The notes under the pieces are model-generated. The model was not told where the DNA came from and did no database searches. It saw nothing but the letters and a program-made list of their open reading frames with translations. From Zygotorulaspora mrakii (lineage: Eukaryota; Ascomycota; Saccharomycetes; Saccharomycetales; Saccharomycetaceae), in the NCBI RefSeq assembly GCF_013402915.1, contig NC_050722.1, forward strand, positions 434,001 through 498,000: DNA of 64,000 nt. The letters are read 5' to 3'. Of the stretch, positions 28,355 to 38,755 are shown in pieces. The position numbers and the translations under genes are program-made. How positions within the stretch are numbered: the first letter of the stretch is position 1; every line of letters begins with the position of its first letter.

Positions 28355-31300
28355 ATGAGCACCATAGGTGAAGAGATAGGTACGATAACTTCGGAAAATT
28401 TCGGCTTCAAAAAGCTGGGACAATCAACTATTTTGCCCTCATATGACGAGAAAGTACCGTTTGCTGCATTACAAAATTTTGATATCTCAAATACGAATAA
28501 TAGATATGTGGCAGCTTCTGCTGACAAAATTGTTATTGGCGAACTTCAGCTTTTGAGAGACTTTATACAAAATGACTCTCATGATGATGCGTCATTTCTA
28601 TGGGAAAGCAACTTGCGAGACATCATTTTGGTCAAGATATTTTCGAATGATACAGTGATTGCCATTCTTAAAAATGGTACTGTGTATTCGGTAAGCCTCA
28701 GTCGCTTAGGTGATTTAAAAGAAGTTCATAATTTCTCTCATGGCATCGTCCAATCGTTCGCATCAAAACGACAGAACAGGGGATTCGTCCTGGAAAGCAA
28801 TGGAACGCTGCATACGTATGATCCTGTCAGTGGCGAAACTCATAATATATTAGATTCTGTTGCATCATTTGATGTATTCGATAATGTCATTTATACCTTT
28901 GGGAAAGACTACACAATAAGGGCACATAGTTTGGAGTTCAATGATGGTAAGGTAGAGTTAAAATATGAAGTCAACACCCCAACCGAGATGGTAGAAGAAT
29001 TTCATGACCAATATTTTCCTTTAAGCATTAATGTCTTAGACACAAATCACTTTTTACTCGTTTACGGTTTACTTAATTCAGAATCTGACGATGAAGTAAT
29101 ATATGACCACAAGATGTTTATCATGAATAATTCAAGCACTGAGCCAATATTTCAAGAATCCTTTGATATTACACCCGCGTTTGGCTCGGTACTACGGTAT
29201 CCAGCTTATTATAATTTGAGGTTATTTGATTTAGTACCGGAGAGTAAAATCACTAATATAATTACTTCTTCCTGCTCAAGCGAGGTTACCATTTGGGATT
29301 CGAAAGAGGTTGTACAACCTTCTCAAGATAGCGAAAGGGCGGTTTTACCAATTAGTAAAATAACAGATAACGATACAAACCCTGTCGGAATAGCACTTGA
29401 TATATCAACGACTGGAGTCATCGCAAATCCTTGTCCAGGCGTTGACGTTGTGGAGGAACTACCATTAATTTACATATTGAATAATGAAGGAAGCGTGCAA
29501 ATCGTAGGATTATACCACTCATCTGCCATCAAGCAAGGGAGATTTAACATTAATGCACTTAGAGAGTATACCACTGAAGAGGAGGTAGAAGAGGAGAGAG
29601 TGACCTCAAATGTATCGGATATGTCTGTAAAAAAGGGTGATGATGAGGGCCATTCTGATAGAGATTTCTCGAAGTTAACCTTGGTAAGTTCTGTAGATGT
29701 TGAGACGGGAAAGTCAAACCCTATTCAGAGGAGCACCCCTCCAAAAGAACGTCAAGCAACAGACACAGAGGGGCCGCTCCTTTCTAGTACTGCAAGTGGA
29801 AAGTCGTTCTTCGATGGCGATAAAACGACCTGCGCAACAACATCCATTGCAGGTTCTCCTGTAAATACAAAAGAACAGTCAGATATCAACAAAACATTCA
29901 TCGATAAGCAGTCAGAAAATTCGGGATTTGGTTCTACGTATGGCAAACCAGCATTTGGAAAGACAGAATTTGGTAAGGCAGAGTCAGGTCCAACGGTTGG
30001 AAAACTATCATTCGGTAAAACAGCATTGGGTGCCACGGAGGCTAGCTCACCATTTGGCAAACCATCATTTGGTAAGACAGAATTCGGTGCCACGGAGGCT
30101 AGCTCACCATTTGGCAAACCATCATTTGGTAAGACAGAATTCGGTGCCACGGAGGCTAGCTCACCATTTGGCAAACCATCATTTGGTAAGACAGAATTCG
30201 GTGCCACGGAGGCTAGCTCACCATTTGGCAAACCATCATTTGGTAAGACAGAATTCGGTGCCACGAAGGCTAGCTCACCATTTGGCAAACCATCATTTGG
30301 TAAGACAGAATTCGGTGCCACGGAGGCTAGCTCACCATTTGGCAAACCATCATTTGGTAAGACAGAATTCGGTGCCATGAAGGCTAGCTCACCATTTGGC
30401 AAACCATCATTTGGTAAGACAGAATTCGGTGCCACGGAGGCTAGCTCACCATTTGGCAAACCATCATTTGGTAAGACAGAATTCGGTGCCACGAAGGCTA
30501 GCTCACCATTTGGTAACCCATCATTTGGTAAGACAGCATTCGGTACCGCAGAAGCTAGTCCGCCATTTGACAAAATGCAATTTGGCAGCCAAGAATCTGG
30601 TTCAGCATTTGGCAAGCCATTATTCGGCAAGACAGGATTTGGCTCCACGGAAAGCAGCGCATCTTTTGGCAGTTTAGCATTTGGCAAGACACAGATTGGT
30701 GGCGGAGGATCCGGTGCAGCATTCGACAAACCATCATTTAGGTCCACGGAAATAGTCGCAGAGAAAACTAGCTCACAAGATGAAAAACCGTCACTTGGCA
30801 GGACAGAATTCAGCTCCGCGAAAGTAAGTTCGCCATTTGGCAAGGCGCAACCTATTAGCGCGAACTCAGGCTCAACATTTATGAAGGCTGAGCTTGACAA
30901 AATGCCATCCAGTAGTACGGATACATCTTCATCCGATAATAAAGACCATGCTCCGGTATTTGGCAAGCCAGAGTTTGGTAAAGCACAATTTTCCAACGCG
31001 CAGTTTGATAAAGAATTTGGAAAATCAGGATTTCGCGGCAACTTACCCAGTTCGCAATCGGACTCTTTGAAAGCAGGAAAGCAACCTTTTTCAGGCTTTG
31101 CAAGCTTCAATTCTCAAACAGGTAAACTGGACAACCCATTTCTTTCCTCTTCAAATTCTCCTTCACCCTTCGCAAATCTTTCAGATCTTTCTTTGAAAAC
31201 AAGTGAGAAAAACCTTAAAACTGCCCTGAATGATAAGGGTGAGGAAGAGGTTGATTATAGTGAAGTTATTCCAAAGGACGCGAATGCAGAAGGTCAGACC

Positions 31301-33382
31301 GTTCCGGTCCAGAACAAACAAGCATCCGATGAAAAGTCGTCCCCAATAGCAGAAACTGCGGATAAAAACGTAATCACAAATGAAAAAAAGTCGATTGAAT
31401 TAAGGAAGATGGGTACATCAATTAAAAAAGAGGAAGGTAATATGTCTGAGCAAGATCAAGATCTGAGAGTAGAGGGAATTGAGGAATCGCAACCAGAGTA
31501 TGAATCAGAATTTAAAGGAACAGAGACAGGGTCTGAGATGCAAAGTGTCATCTCGAGTAACTCACTTGCTAATGATAAAGCCGAACTTCAGGACAGTGAA
31601 AAAGGTGAATCAATACAGGACAGCGTTGTGAACAGGGATCTGAGCGATAATAGCAGTTCTACTAACGAGGAATTAACAAATTTATCTGACAGCACGATAG
31701 AAGATACTGCTTCACTTACAAAATTATCTAACAATGACCTCACTAAAGAAAATTCCATTTCTTCAATTGCAGCCCGCTTGAAAGATAGCGCCAATATTCT
31801 AGAAACGGGGTCCACTATCCGTCAATCTAAAGTGAAATCTGATGTCGATAAATCACTATCTCCATCCTCTTCTTTCAACAATGATATGAAAACCTCTTCT
31901 AACTTAGGTTTCACCTTTAAGAATATGGGCAGCACTAAGGAAAGAAGAAAAAATTTGATTTCAGAAACTAATGCGGACACTAATAACTCATATAGCACTA
32001 TTAAAGGCGCGTCTCCAGTAATATCTGATACGGAAAACTCAAAGATCAACCCGGAAGTTCATCAAACGGTGAAAGAAGGCAGTTTCATGAGAAATGACGA
32101 TCCAGCGCATATCAGTAACAACTATTCAGAGCAGAAAGAAAAACGAGAACACTGTACGTCTACAATTGCAGGACCCAAACATGAAAATAGCGGTGTATTC
32201 AAAACGGAAGTCGCGAATGCCAAGAGCTCAAAACAGAAAGAAAGTGCAGACTTAGAGGTCCAGAAAAAAGAATCAAGACAACAATCAAATTCCAAAGATA
32301 GCAACAGTGAAGAGTCTTATGATGCTTTGGACGACTTCACGCAAGATGAGCTGGAAAGCGCGATGGATAGTGATCAAGTTACTTACAATTCTGAGAAACA
32401 AAATACGGATAAAGAAGTTCAAACAACTGAAGTATCACTGGAGGAAGCTTCTACTCAAGCAGTACCTAGTATCGTCTCTCAAAGCAATCAGACCAACCCA
32501 ATCAAGTATTGCGATTTTCAAGTCCAGGCATTCGAAAACAATGAGGTGCATTTGGCAACGGCTCACCTACCGCGCCCATTAAAAGAGTATTTGACAGGGG
32601 CAATGCTGGGCCAAATAGAGTATTTCTCACAAAACCCTACTACACGGTTGATTGAAAAGAGCTACCACTTGCTCTGTGCCGAAATGGAGGTTCTTTTAGA
32701 TAACATCACGTTTTTGAATGAGTTCCTGCAGGATCAATCAATGAATAACCTTTTCGAGCGAACTGTAGAAAGTTTGCCAAACCTTTATACTTGGAGGTTA
32801 ACGGAAGCTAGGAAGTTCCAAGACATTATGACAGAAAAAGTGGCAAACTTTTCAAACGTTTCAAAGGTTCAGACTGTATATGAAGAAATTTCCAAGCTAA
32901 CCAACGAAGATTTCAAATCCCTTTCAAATGAAATTAAGAGATGTAAGGAGATCTATGAACAATTACAGTATAGCGAACAAAACATAAACATTAATGGATT
33001 AAGAGATCATCAGTTGAAGATGCGGATGCAACTGCGAGAAAAGATGTCTCAAGTTTATACAAGACTCGATAACGTTGAAAAATCATTACAGGTACTAAAG
33101 CTATGCACTGTTCAGAAGGATAAATTAGGAGGAATTTCTCTTTTTGAAACATTATCAAGAGATCTTTCAGGGCGTCAGAATCTGCTGTCAAACATTGAGC
33201 GTTTAAGGGAGGAGCTTCATGATCTGAAGGTAGGTGAGTTATATGTCAAAGAAAAGAAAGAGAATGATACACCACTGATAAAAGGCGAGATGGAAACTCT
33301 TTCAATTGTAAATGTCGGTCTAAGTCTACACAATAAAAAGGAGCTTGGAAATATCCTAAAATACCGATCTCTCGATATATAA
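28355..33382 (+). CDS. NUP159: NUP159, FG nucleoporin of the cytoplasmic pore filaments
   Basis: A 1675-residue protein from ATG 28355 (MSTIGEEIGTITSENFGFKKLG). Residues 1 to about 385 form the beta-propeller that docks the mRNA-export helicase Dbp5. A long FG-repeat region follows (about residues 520-950), with nine near-identical 19-residue units. A charged linker comes next, with EVQTTEV and STQAV motifs that may recruit dynein light chain Dyn2. The C-terminal 280 residues are helical coiled coil, which assembles with Nup82 and Nsp1. The protein works on the cytoplasmic face of the pore in mRNA release. Position beside HIS5 matches S. cerevisiae YIL115C. Confidence 0.95.
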   Translation: MSTIGEEIGTITSENFGFKKLGQSTILPSYDEKVPFAALQNFDISNTNNRYVAASADKIVIGELQLLRDFIQNDSHDDASFLWESNLRDIILVKIFSNDTVIAILKNGTVYSVSLSRLGDLKEVHNFSHGIVQSFASKRQNRGFVLESNGTLHTYDPVSGETHNILDSVASFDVFDNVIYTFGKDYTIRAHSLEFNDGKVELKYEVNTPTEMVEEFHDQYFPLSINVLDTNHFLLVYGLLNSESDDEVIYDHKMFIMNNSSTEPIFQESFDITPAFGSVLRYPAYYNLRLFDLVPESKITNIITSSCSSEVTIWDSKEVVQPSQDSERAVLPISKITDNDTNPVGIALDISTTGVIANPCPGVDVVEELPLIYILNNEGSVQIVGLYHSSAIKQGRFNINALREYTTEEEVEEERVTSNVSDMSVKKGDDEGHSDRDFSKLTLVSSVDVETGKSNPIQRSTPPKERQATDTEGPLLSSTASGKSFFDGDKTTCATTSIAGSPVNTKEQSDINKTFIDKQSENSGFGSTYGKPAFGKTEFGKAESGPTVGKLSFGKTALGATEASSPFGKPSFGKTEFGATEASSPFGKPSFGKTEFGATEASSPFGKPSFGKTEFGATEASSPFGKPSFGKTEFGATKASSPFGKPSFGKTEFGATEASSPFGKPSFGKTEFGAMKASSPFGKPSFGKTEFGATEASSPFGKPSFGKTEFGATKASSPFGNPSFGKTAFGTAEASPPFDKMQFGSQESGSAFGKPLFGKTGFGSTESSASFGSLAFGKTQIGGGGSGAAFDKPSFRSTEIVAEKTSSQDEKPSLGRTEFSSAKVSSPFGKAQPISANSGSTFMKAELDKMPSSSTDTSSSDNKDHAPVFGKPEFGKAQFSNAQFDKEFGKSGFRGNLPSSQSDSLKAGKQPFSGFASFNSQTGKLDNPFLSSSNSPSPFANLSDLSLKTSEKNLKTALNDKGEEEVDYSEVIPKDANAEGQTVPVQNKQASDEKSSPIAETADKNVITNEKKSIELRKMGTSIKKEEGNMSEQDQDLRVEGIEESQPEYESEFKGTETGSEMQSVISSNSLANDKAELQDSEKGESIQDSVVNRDLSDNSSSTNEELTNLSDSTIEDTASLTKLSNNDLTKENSISSIAARLKDSANILETGSTIRQSKVKSDVDKSLSPSSSFNNDMKTSSNLGFTFKNMGSTKERRKNLISETNADTNNSYSTIKGASPVISDTENSKINPEVHQTVKEGSFMRNDDPAHISNNYSEQKEKREHCTSTIAGPKHENSGVFKTEVANAKSSKQKESADLEVQKKESRQQSNSKDSNSEESYDALDDFTQDELESAMDSDQVTYNSEKQNTDKEVQTTEVSLEEASTQAVPSIVSQSNQTNPIKYCDFQVQAFENNEVHLATAHLPRPLKEYLTGAMLGQIEYFSQNPTTRLIEKSYHLLCAEMEVLLDNITFLNEFLQDQSMNNLFERTVESLPNLYTWRLTEARKFQDIMTEKVANFSNVSKVQTVYEEISKLTNEDFKSLSNEIKRCKEIYEQLQYSEQNININGLRDHQLKMRMQLREKMSQVYTRLDNVEKSLQVLKLCTVQKDKLGGISLFETLSRDLSGRQNLLSNIERLREELHDLKVGELYVKEKKENDTPLIKGEMETLSIVNVGLSLHNKKELGNILKYRSLDI
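30032..30544 (+). repeat. 57-bp tandem repeat array in NUP159 (nine units)
   Basis: Units start at 30032, 30089, 30146, 30203, 30260, 30317, 30374, 30431 and 30488. Each encodes a 19-residue FG unit built on ASSPFGKPSFGKTEFG. Units 1-8 are nearly identical at DNA level, differing only at a GAG/AAG (Glu/Lys) codon and one ACG/ATG (Thr/Met) codon; the ninth is more degenerate. Confidence 0.97.
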
Positions 33383-33494
33383 ATTCGCCATTTGTATATC
33401 CCAACTTTTGTGTTAATAGTTTGGTATCAACACATAAAAAACTCTTCAAAGTGAAAAAAGATGTATATACGATACTTTTATTCAATTTCTATAA

Positions 33495-34646
33495 TTAAGC
33501 TGCTGTCAATTCGGCTAAAATCTTTGAAAACTCTCTGAAAAGTATATCGTTTTCTTCAGGTGTTCCAACTGTTATACGTAAACATCCCGAGCAGCCTAAT
33601 TCATTGCCCCTGAACCTGACGACGACCTTGGATTCAGTAGCTAACTTGTAATAAAGTTTCTGTGCGAGCTCATTATCACCATCTTTGATCCTGATCATCA
33701 AAAAGTTGGCATCCAATCCACCAACATGTTCATCATCAACGTTTTTCAAAGATGTTAATCGCTTCAAAAGGCGAAGTTTCTCTGTATTGATTTTCTTGGC
33801 ATTGTCTTCCATGGCCTTCAAACTACTATCTTCAAAAGCCTTCAAAGCGAATTCAGATGTGCTTGAAGAAATATTATATGGTGCTTTCATTGCGTTTAAT
33901 ACACGCGACATTTCTTTGGACGAAAACGTAATACCCAATCTTATGCCAGCTAATCCAAACGATTTGGATAATGTTTGCAAGACACATATATTTGGATATT
34001 TATTGACTAGCGCCGCTGTAGATCCACCGCTGAAGTCAATGTAGGCCTCATCGACAACAACCATTCCTTTATCCCAACTTTGTAACAACTGTTCAATTCT
34101 ACTGGTTTCAATCTTGGCACCAGTTGGATTTCCAGGGGACGTAAGGAAAACAATTTTTATCAATGGGTCCTTCTTCAAAAGATCATGTACAGCATCCGTA
34201 TTCATTTGAAATGAGTTATCCTCCACTATCAATGGGCATTTAACGACTTCGACATCGTTAATGCTCGAACTGACAGAATACATTGAATATGTGGGTGGAA
34301 GAACTAATATTTTATCTTTTCCAGGAACACAGCAAGCTCTAATGAGAGCATCGATGCTCTCATCTGACCCAACACCAAAACAAAGGTTCTCAGCCGTTAG
34401 TTCTTCCTTGATATTGTCGCAGCTGTTTGTTTTATTACGATATTCAGCTATAGCATTTTTCAATTGGATTTGATGTGGATCTGGATAGCGATGCAAAGAA
34501 GTATTTAATAGTGCCTGTGGGACTGGACCGTGTGCATTTTCATTTGCATCCAGAAGGATACCCTCTTGGAAATCGTCTCTTGCACATCGGTAAGGTTCTA
34601 AGTTGTAAATCTTAGGCCTGACTATATTTTGAAGGTCGAAAGCCAT
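33495..34646 (-). CDS. HIS5: HIS5, histidinol-phosphate aminotransferase
   Basis: A 383-residue enzyme from ATG 34646 (MAFDLQNIVRPKIYNLEPYRC). It is a class-II, PLP-dependent aminotransferase with the Schiff-base lysine in LQTLSKSFGLAGIRLG near residue 229 and the substrate-binding SPGNPTGA segment. It converts imidazole-acetol phosphate and glutamate to L-histidinol phosphate in histidine synthesis, in the cytosol. A perfect Gcn4 site lies 113 bp upstream, so general amino-acid control is expected. It converges with NUP159, 112 bp between stops, as in S. cerevisiae. Confidence 0.96.
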   Translation of the reverse strand: MAFDLQNIVRPKIYNLEPYRCARDDFQEGILLDANENAHGPVPQALLNTSLHRYPDPHQIQLKNAIAEYRNKTNSCDNIKEELTAENLCFGVGSDESIDALIRACCVPGKDKILVLPPTYSMYSVSSSINDVEVVKCPLIVEDNSFQMNTDAVHDLLKKDPLIKIVFLTSPGNPTGAKIETSRIEQLLQSWDKGMVVVDEAYIDFSGGSTAALVNKYPNICVLQTLSKSFGLAGIRLGITFSSKEMSRVLNAMKAPYNISSSTSEFALKAFEDSSLKAMEDNAKKINTEKLRLLKRLTSLKNVDDEHVGGLDANFLMIRIKDGDNELAQKLYYKLATESKVVVRFRGNELGCSGCLRITVGTPEENDILFREFSKILAELTAA

Positions 34647-35629
34647 TTTAAATCAATGTTGCAGCTGTTCTAGTTGTTTCTGTGCCTATAGGTATAGCTT
34701 TGTTTAATTTCGAGAGCTATTTTTCATTTTCTTTATATACAACGGGCGTTATTCAACATGACTCACAAGATAGCTTCCTCGACGTTGTCGTCTTCCCATA
34801 TAAGGAGGCCGTACGACCAATGTAAAATTTAAACTCTAGCTAAAACTAAGCCAAAAATGAACCTAACTAGAGGCCCTATTGCATCTAAACAAAATCCAGA
34901 AAAGAACTAAGGCTGTGCTGAAGAAAGTCAGAAGCATGCCTAAAATCAACATGACGGAGCCTGCAGCACTTCCACTTCTCTAAAGTAATACATCCAAGAG
35001 GCCACATTAACTTATCGTAATAGATTTAGGCTTGATTATGCTACACATCTACCTCTCACCCGTCGGCACATTAAACTGCTATTTAATTGCTTAAAGTGGA
35101 AAAATTTTCACGAGCATGCCAATAAAAAGCGTTTTTATACTAGAAAGGCACATACCCCGTTTCATTAGAGCAGAATACCCAATTTGAATAGTTCAATTCA
35201 TTCTTGTTTGTACTCTGTCAATCATTTTCTGCACTTCGTACAACTGATAGCTCAATTTGTTGAGTTCCTGAGTGATAGACACGACTATGTGAGACTTCTC
35301 TCCAGAGACTTGTTTAATAGTTCAATCAGAAAGTTCCATCTATTTATTAAATGTGCGACTTTGCACCAATGTTGAATCAAGTATTGACTATCTACTTCCG
35401 AATCGAAATGTATTCATTTTATCAAATTTCTGGTAATACTAGAGACCAGAAGGTAAAATTCCAGTCTATTGAACAGGTGCATACTGTAAAACTGCACAAT
35501 GGAAGATTTTAACAGGGTTGCAAGTATTTGAATTGTAAATCTCCCGTGAACTATTTAGAAAACCGTGATATTAACCGACAGAGGGAGGTTAATCAAATTT
35601 GTCAAGTAACCGACGGACATATTTAGTAC
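34647..35629. other. Intergenic, HIS5 promoter / OCA2 3' side
   Basis: 983 bp. Apart from the Gcn4 word at 34759-34765 nothing stands out: no open frame with a recognisable product and no tRNA-like arms. Confidence 0.55.
34759..34765 (-). promoter_or_regulatory. Gcn4 site upstream of HIS5
   Basis: TGACTCA, the optimal Gcn4 recognition word, is 113 bp upstream of the HIS5 ATG. It implies induction on amino-acid starvation. Confidence 0.75.
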
Positions 35630-36148
35630 TCAAAATATAGCAAATCTTGGAACCTTCTCTTTCGGTACCTTGAGACAAGTTTCGAACATTGTTACGTACT
35701 CCATGTCGGCTTCCCCTTTGAGGCCACCTGAGAAGATTCCGTATTCCTGATATATTCCCGTAAGTGACCAGCCCTGTAAAACCTTTCTAATGATACCTAC
35801 TACGACGCCAACTCTGTGTTTGCCCTTATTCGAGTGAATCAGGATTGGATAATTATCGATGTCAAGAACGAGCTTTAGTACTTCGTTCATACGTTCATCT
35901 ACAGCTGGATCACGGCACGAGTCCATGAATATGTTGTGAAATTTGATATTTTCTGTGGCCAAGAAATCTTGATATTCTTGTGAGAGCTCTTGTTTATCGC
36001 CGACGTAAATAATGGTTCGCAGGTGAAGTTGGTCCCTAATAAAGGGAAAGTTTAAGGGCATTGGATACCCTGATCTATATAGAGACACATCAGTACTCAC
36101 TACTGGAGAAAAGCTTAAGGGTGGAATGTAGTTTGTGGACTCTGGCAT
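35630..36148 (-). CDS. OCA2: OCA2, tyrosine-phosphatase-like protein lacking the catalytic cysteine
   Basis: A 172-residue protein from ATG 36148 (MPESTNYIPPLSFSPVV). It has the compact fold of the Siw14/Oca family, but the active-site loop reads HSNKGKHRVG with Ser106 where active members have Cys. It is therefore probably a non-catalytic partner in the Oca1-Oca6 complex, which affects inositol pyrophosphate levels and stress responses; the family link is known, the lack of activity is inferred. The C-terminus is shorter than in S. cerevisiae Oca2. Position between HIS5 and PRM5 merges YNL056W with the chromosome IX order. Confidence 0.88.
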   Translation of the reverse strand: MPESTNYIPPLSFSPVVSTDVSLYRSGYPMPLNFPFIRDQLHLRTIIYVGDKQELSQEYQDFLATENIKFHNIFMDSCRDPAVDERMNEVLKLVLDIDNYPILIHSNKGKHRVGVVVGIIRKVLQGWSLTGIYQEYGIFSGGLKGEADMEYVTMFETCLKVPKEKVPRFAIF

Positions 36149-37652
36149 CTTTATTGTGCTTTTTGTAGCTTTTTTCGAGGTATTGCGAGGAAAGAGCGAT
36201 CTGTTTAAATCAGGCCTGCAAGAAACAAAAACAACAACTTGTATTCAACAAAGGAACAGCAGGACAAAAGGAGCCACCCTGCTGTATAATATCGAAATAT
36301 AAAGGGAATCGTGTAGATAGTTTACAAGCGGCATTATTCATGAGATGCATCGGGAACGAGTACGGGTACCTCCAATACCGCAGAGCAGTTTGGCTTGCCC
36401 ATCTAGTTCAATGCAGAGCTGATACCATAGCATCAGCACATTACCAGAAAAGTTAATCAGTTTGATGCGTGTCGTGAAATCTTTTTATTAGGGTTTTCAA
36501 TTTATGTTCTTCCACCATGTTGGAACGCATCTGTTCACCATTAAAGGCCAATAATTGGCGCAAATGACAGACCTTATCATATGTGTCATTAAGAAATTGA
36601 CTACATTTGATTTCCACGCTTTATTCTTGGAAATCCATTTTTATTTATTAACACCATCATGAGGGTGTATCATTGGCCAGTAAAATGTGAAGTTCCTGAC
36701 ATCCTGTCGCTTGGTTTTCATACATCAGTCAAAATTCCTCGGTATACTCAGCGATTCCGATATTAGAAGTCTGATATCTGCCTACTTCTGGCCTGATCAG
36801 CACAAGGATCCCATAAAATGAACCTTCCCACCAAAAACTCAAGCCCCGAAGCAGCGACTCTCTCACTGTCGTCATTAGGTTGATCGATATGCACTACTAT
36901 GTCAATATCACTTGATTAAATTGGCTGGAAAAGGTCTTGTGTAAAGTTAGCTGGCCTAGTTAAATGTGTTGGTGTCACCTGCGCTAGGAATAACATCAGT
37001 GTCATATATTCACGTCATCTTATGAGCAACAAATATTTCCGTGCCTCCTTTTGCTCTACTAAGCAAGCCTACTCGAGTCTCAAACAAATAACAGACGTTC
37101 CGTAATTTTCTGCAAATTTAAGCCGATTGCAGGAATTCAAAGTAGAATAAAAAGCTCTCTTTTACGTTTTGCTACAGACAAGGGTTCACCAACTATTTCC
37201 AGTGTGTCAGTTCCATAGGATATGGTTTTAAATGTTGCTGACAACTCAGATGAGCTCAGCTTTAGTATTATACTATTTCTGAAATATTTCAACGCCGTTC
37301 ATTGCACCTGATAGGTTAGTTAAGAAGAGTAAGTGTATGGTGAAAAACATGAGAATCGTCTGTGTATGTGATGCTTGTTGGAGTGCTATTATATAGTTCA
37401 GGAAACTGAAATGACCGCTCTAACATTCGAATATATGTTCCGGCGGTACGCTGATATACACGTTTCGTAGGTTTTATTCTTTTTGATTATTTCTGTTTTT
37501 CTTTGTTTAATAGTTTCTTTATATAATGCCAAATCGGGCAATGCATCAAAGATTCTTTTTCGGTATTGAGGATTCTAAATATATATCAGCACAATTGTGG
37601 GACACAATTACAACAAATGGAATAGAGTCGGTCACTGAAGTCGTGGCATGAA
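36149..37652. other. Divergent OCA2/PRM5 promoter region
   Basis: 1.5 kb with no open frame of note, no tRNA-like arms and no obvious gene remnant on either strand. An out-of-frame ATG at 37648 starts five bases before the PRM5 start codon. Confidence 0.55.
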
Positions 37653-38615
37653 ATGTTGTCAATTATGGGTGCCGCAAGAGATTTACCAAGGCTGTCGACT
37701 TCTAGAGCGACTTCAGCTGCTACAAGCGCCGTCTCCTCAAGTACAAGGACTTCCAGCTCTTATACGGCAACTGTGACACCACCCTCCCCTTCAGGAAATC
37801 CTAATATATTTCATAGTGATAGCAGACCCGATGGAACTGTTTTCATAGCGGTTGGAAGTATTGTGGGAGCGATTATCGCTGCTTTGTTTCTATGGTGGAT
37901 CATTACAAATGTAATATCTCGTAGAATTGCGAGAAAAGCATTGTATGGAGGTCTAGAAAGTCAATCAAAAGGCCACGGAAGCTCGCCGCTTGAGTATAGC
38001 TATGGTGATGATAAGGACATGTTTCTTCCATTGAGAGGCTTACCGGATGCGTATGAGGAACGCGCCTCCAGATCTAAATCAAGACTATTTGTAAATGGCG
38101 GTGGCAGTGACAAAAGTAATCTAAGGGATTCAACTTCGTGGGATTCCTTACCTGAGTTTCAGCCCGACGCACATGATCTAAACCCGGTTGAAAAGGTGAA
38201 TGCTATTCAGGATAATGTTTTCAATCACTATAAGAGGAATTCACTTTTCGTTTCACCAGTAATGGAGGTTCTTCAGCAGCAACAACAGCAACAAACAAAC
38301 AGATCACGAGCAACAGAATCTGAAAATGACTCAAAAACATGCCTATCTTCCTCACTGACACCACCATCTGGCGAATTGAATAGACCTGAGAGGGCTGCTT
38401 CACCTGAGAGAAAACTGAAAAAAACCCCAGGAAATGACTATCACAAAAGAAACGGTTCGACACTTGGTATCACTCCAGTTGATTCATCCGTTAGTCAGTC
38501 AAATATTGCCAGCAGCGATTCTAGCACAAATAAAAAGAATGGACATAGAAAGCAAGTGCCATCAATGTACTTAGAAGACATGTTGGAAGGAAATGACAAG
38601 CTTAATTTACAGTAG
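37653..38615 (+). CDS. PRM5: PRM5/YNL058C-type single-pass membrane protein
   Basis: A 320-residue protein from ATG 37653 (MLSIMGAARDLPRLSTSRAT). A Ser/Thr-rich, probably O-glycosylated outer segment is followed by one membrane span (about residues 68-90, VFIAVGSIVGAIIAALFLWWIITNV in outline), then a basic cytosolic tail with a short Gln run. The tail ends PSMYLEDMLEGND, nearly identical to the tail of S. cerevisiae Prm5. In S. cerevisiae PRM5 is induced by pheromone and cell-wall stress; its molecular role is unknown. YNL058C is the duplicate, and one gene is present here. Confidence 0.88.
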   Translation: MLSIMGAARDLPRLSTSRATSAATSAVSSSTRTSSSYTATVTPPSPSGNPNIFHSDSRPDGTVFIAVGSIVGAIIAALFLWWIITNVISRRIARKALYGGLESQSKGHGSSPLEYSYGDDKDMFLPLRGLPDAYEERASRSKSRLFVNGGGSDKSNLRDSTSWDSLPEFQPDAHDLNPVEKVNAIQDNVFNHYKRNSLFVSPVMEVLQQQQQQQTNRSRATESENDSKTCLSSSLTPPSGELNRPERAASPERKLKKTPGNDYHKRNGSTLGITPVDSSVSQSNIASSDSSTNKKNGHRKQVPSMYLEDMLEGNDKLNLQ

Positions 38616-38755
38616 ACAAGCATTTATCTATTAGCTATATATATAACTATGGGTTAGCGAATATAAAATTAAATAGAGACTTAAAATATTATCACTAATT
38701 ATTACCTAAATTCAATTATTTATTAATTTTTTTTATCTTATTCTCTTTTACCAAG

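Noticed and set aside
29752..31110. A 452-codon open frame antisense to NUP159
   Set aside because: It exists only because the 57-bp FG array is a multiple of three with no antisense stop in the unit; the sense strand encodes a known family.
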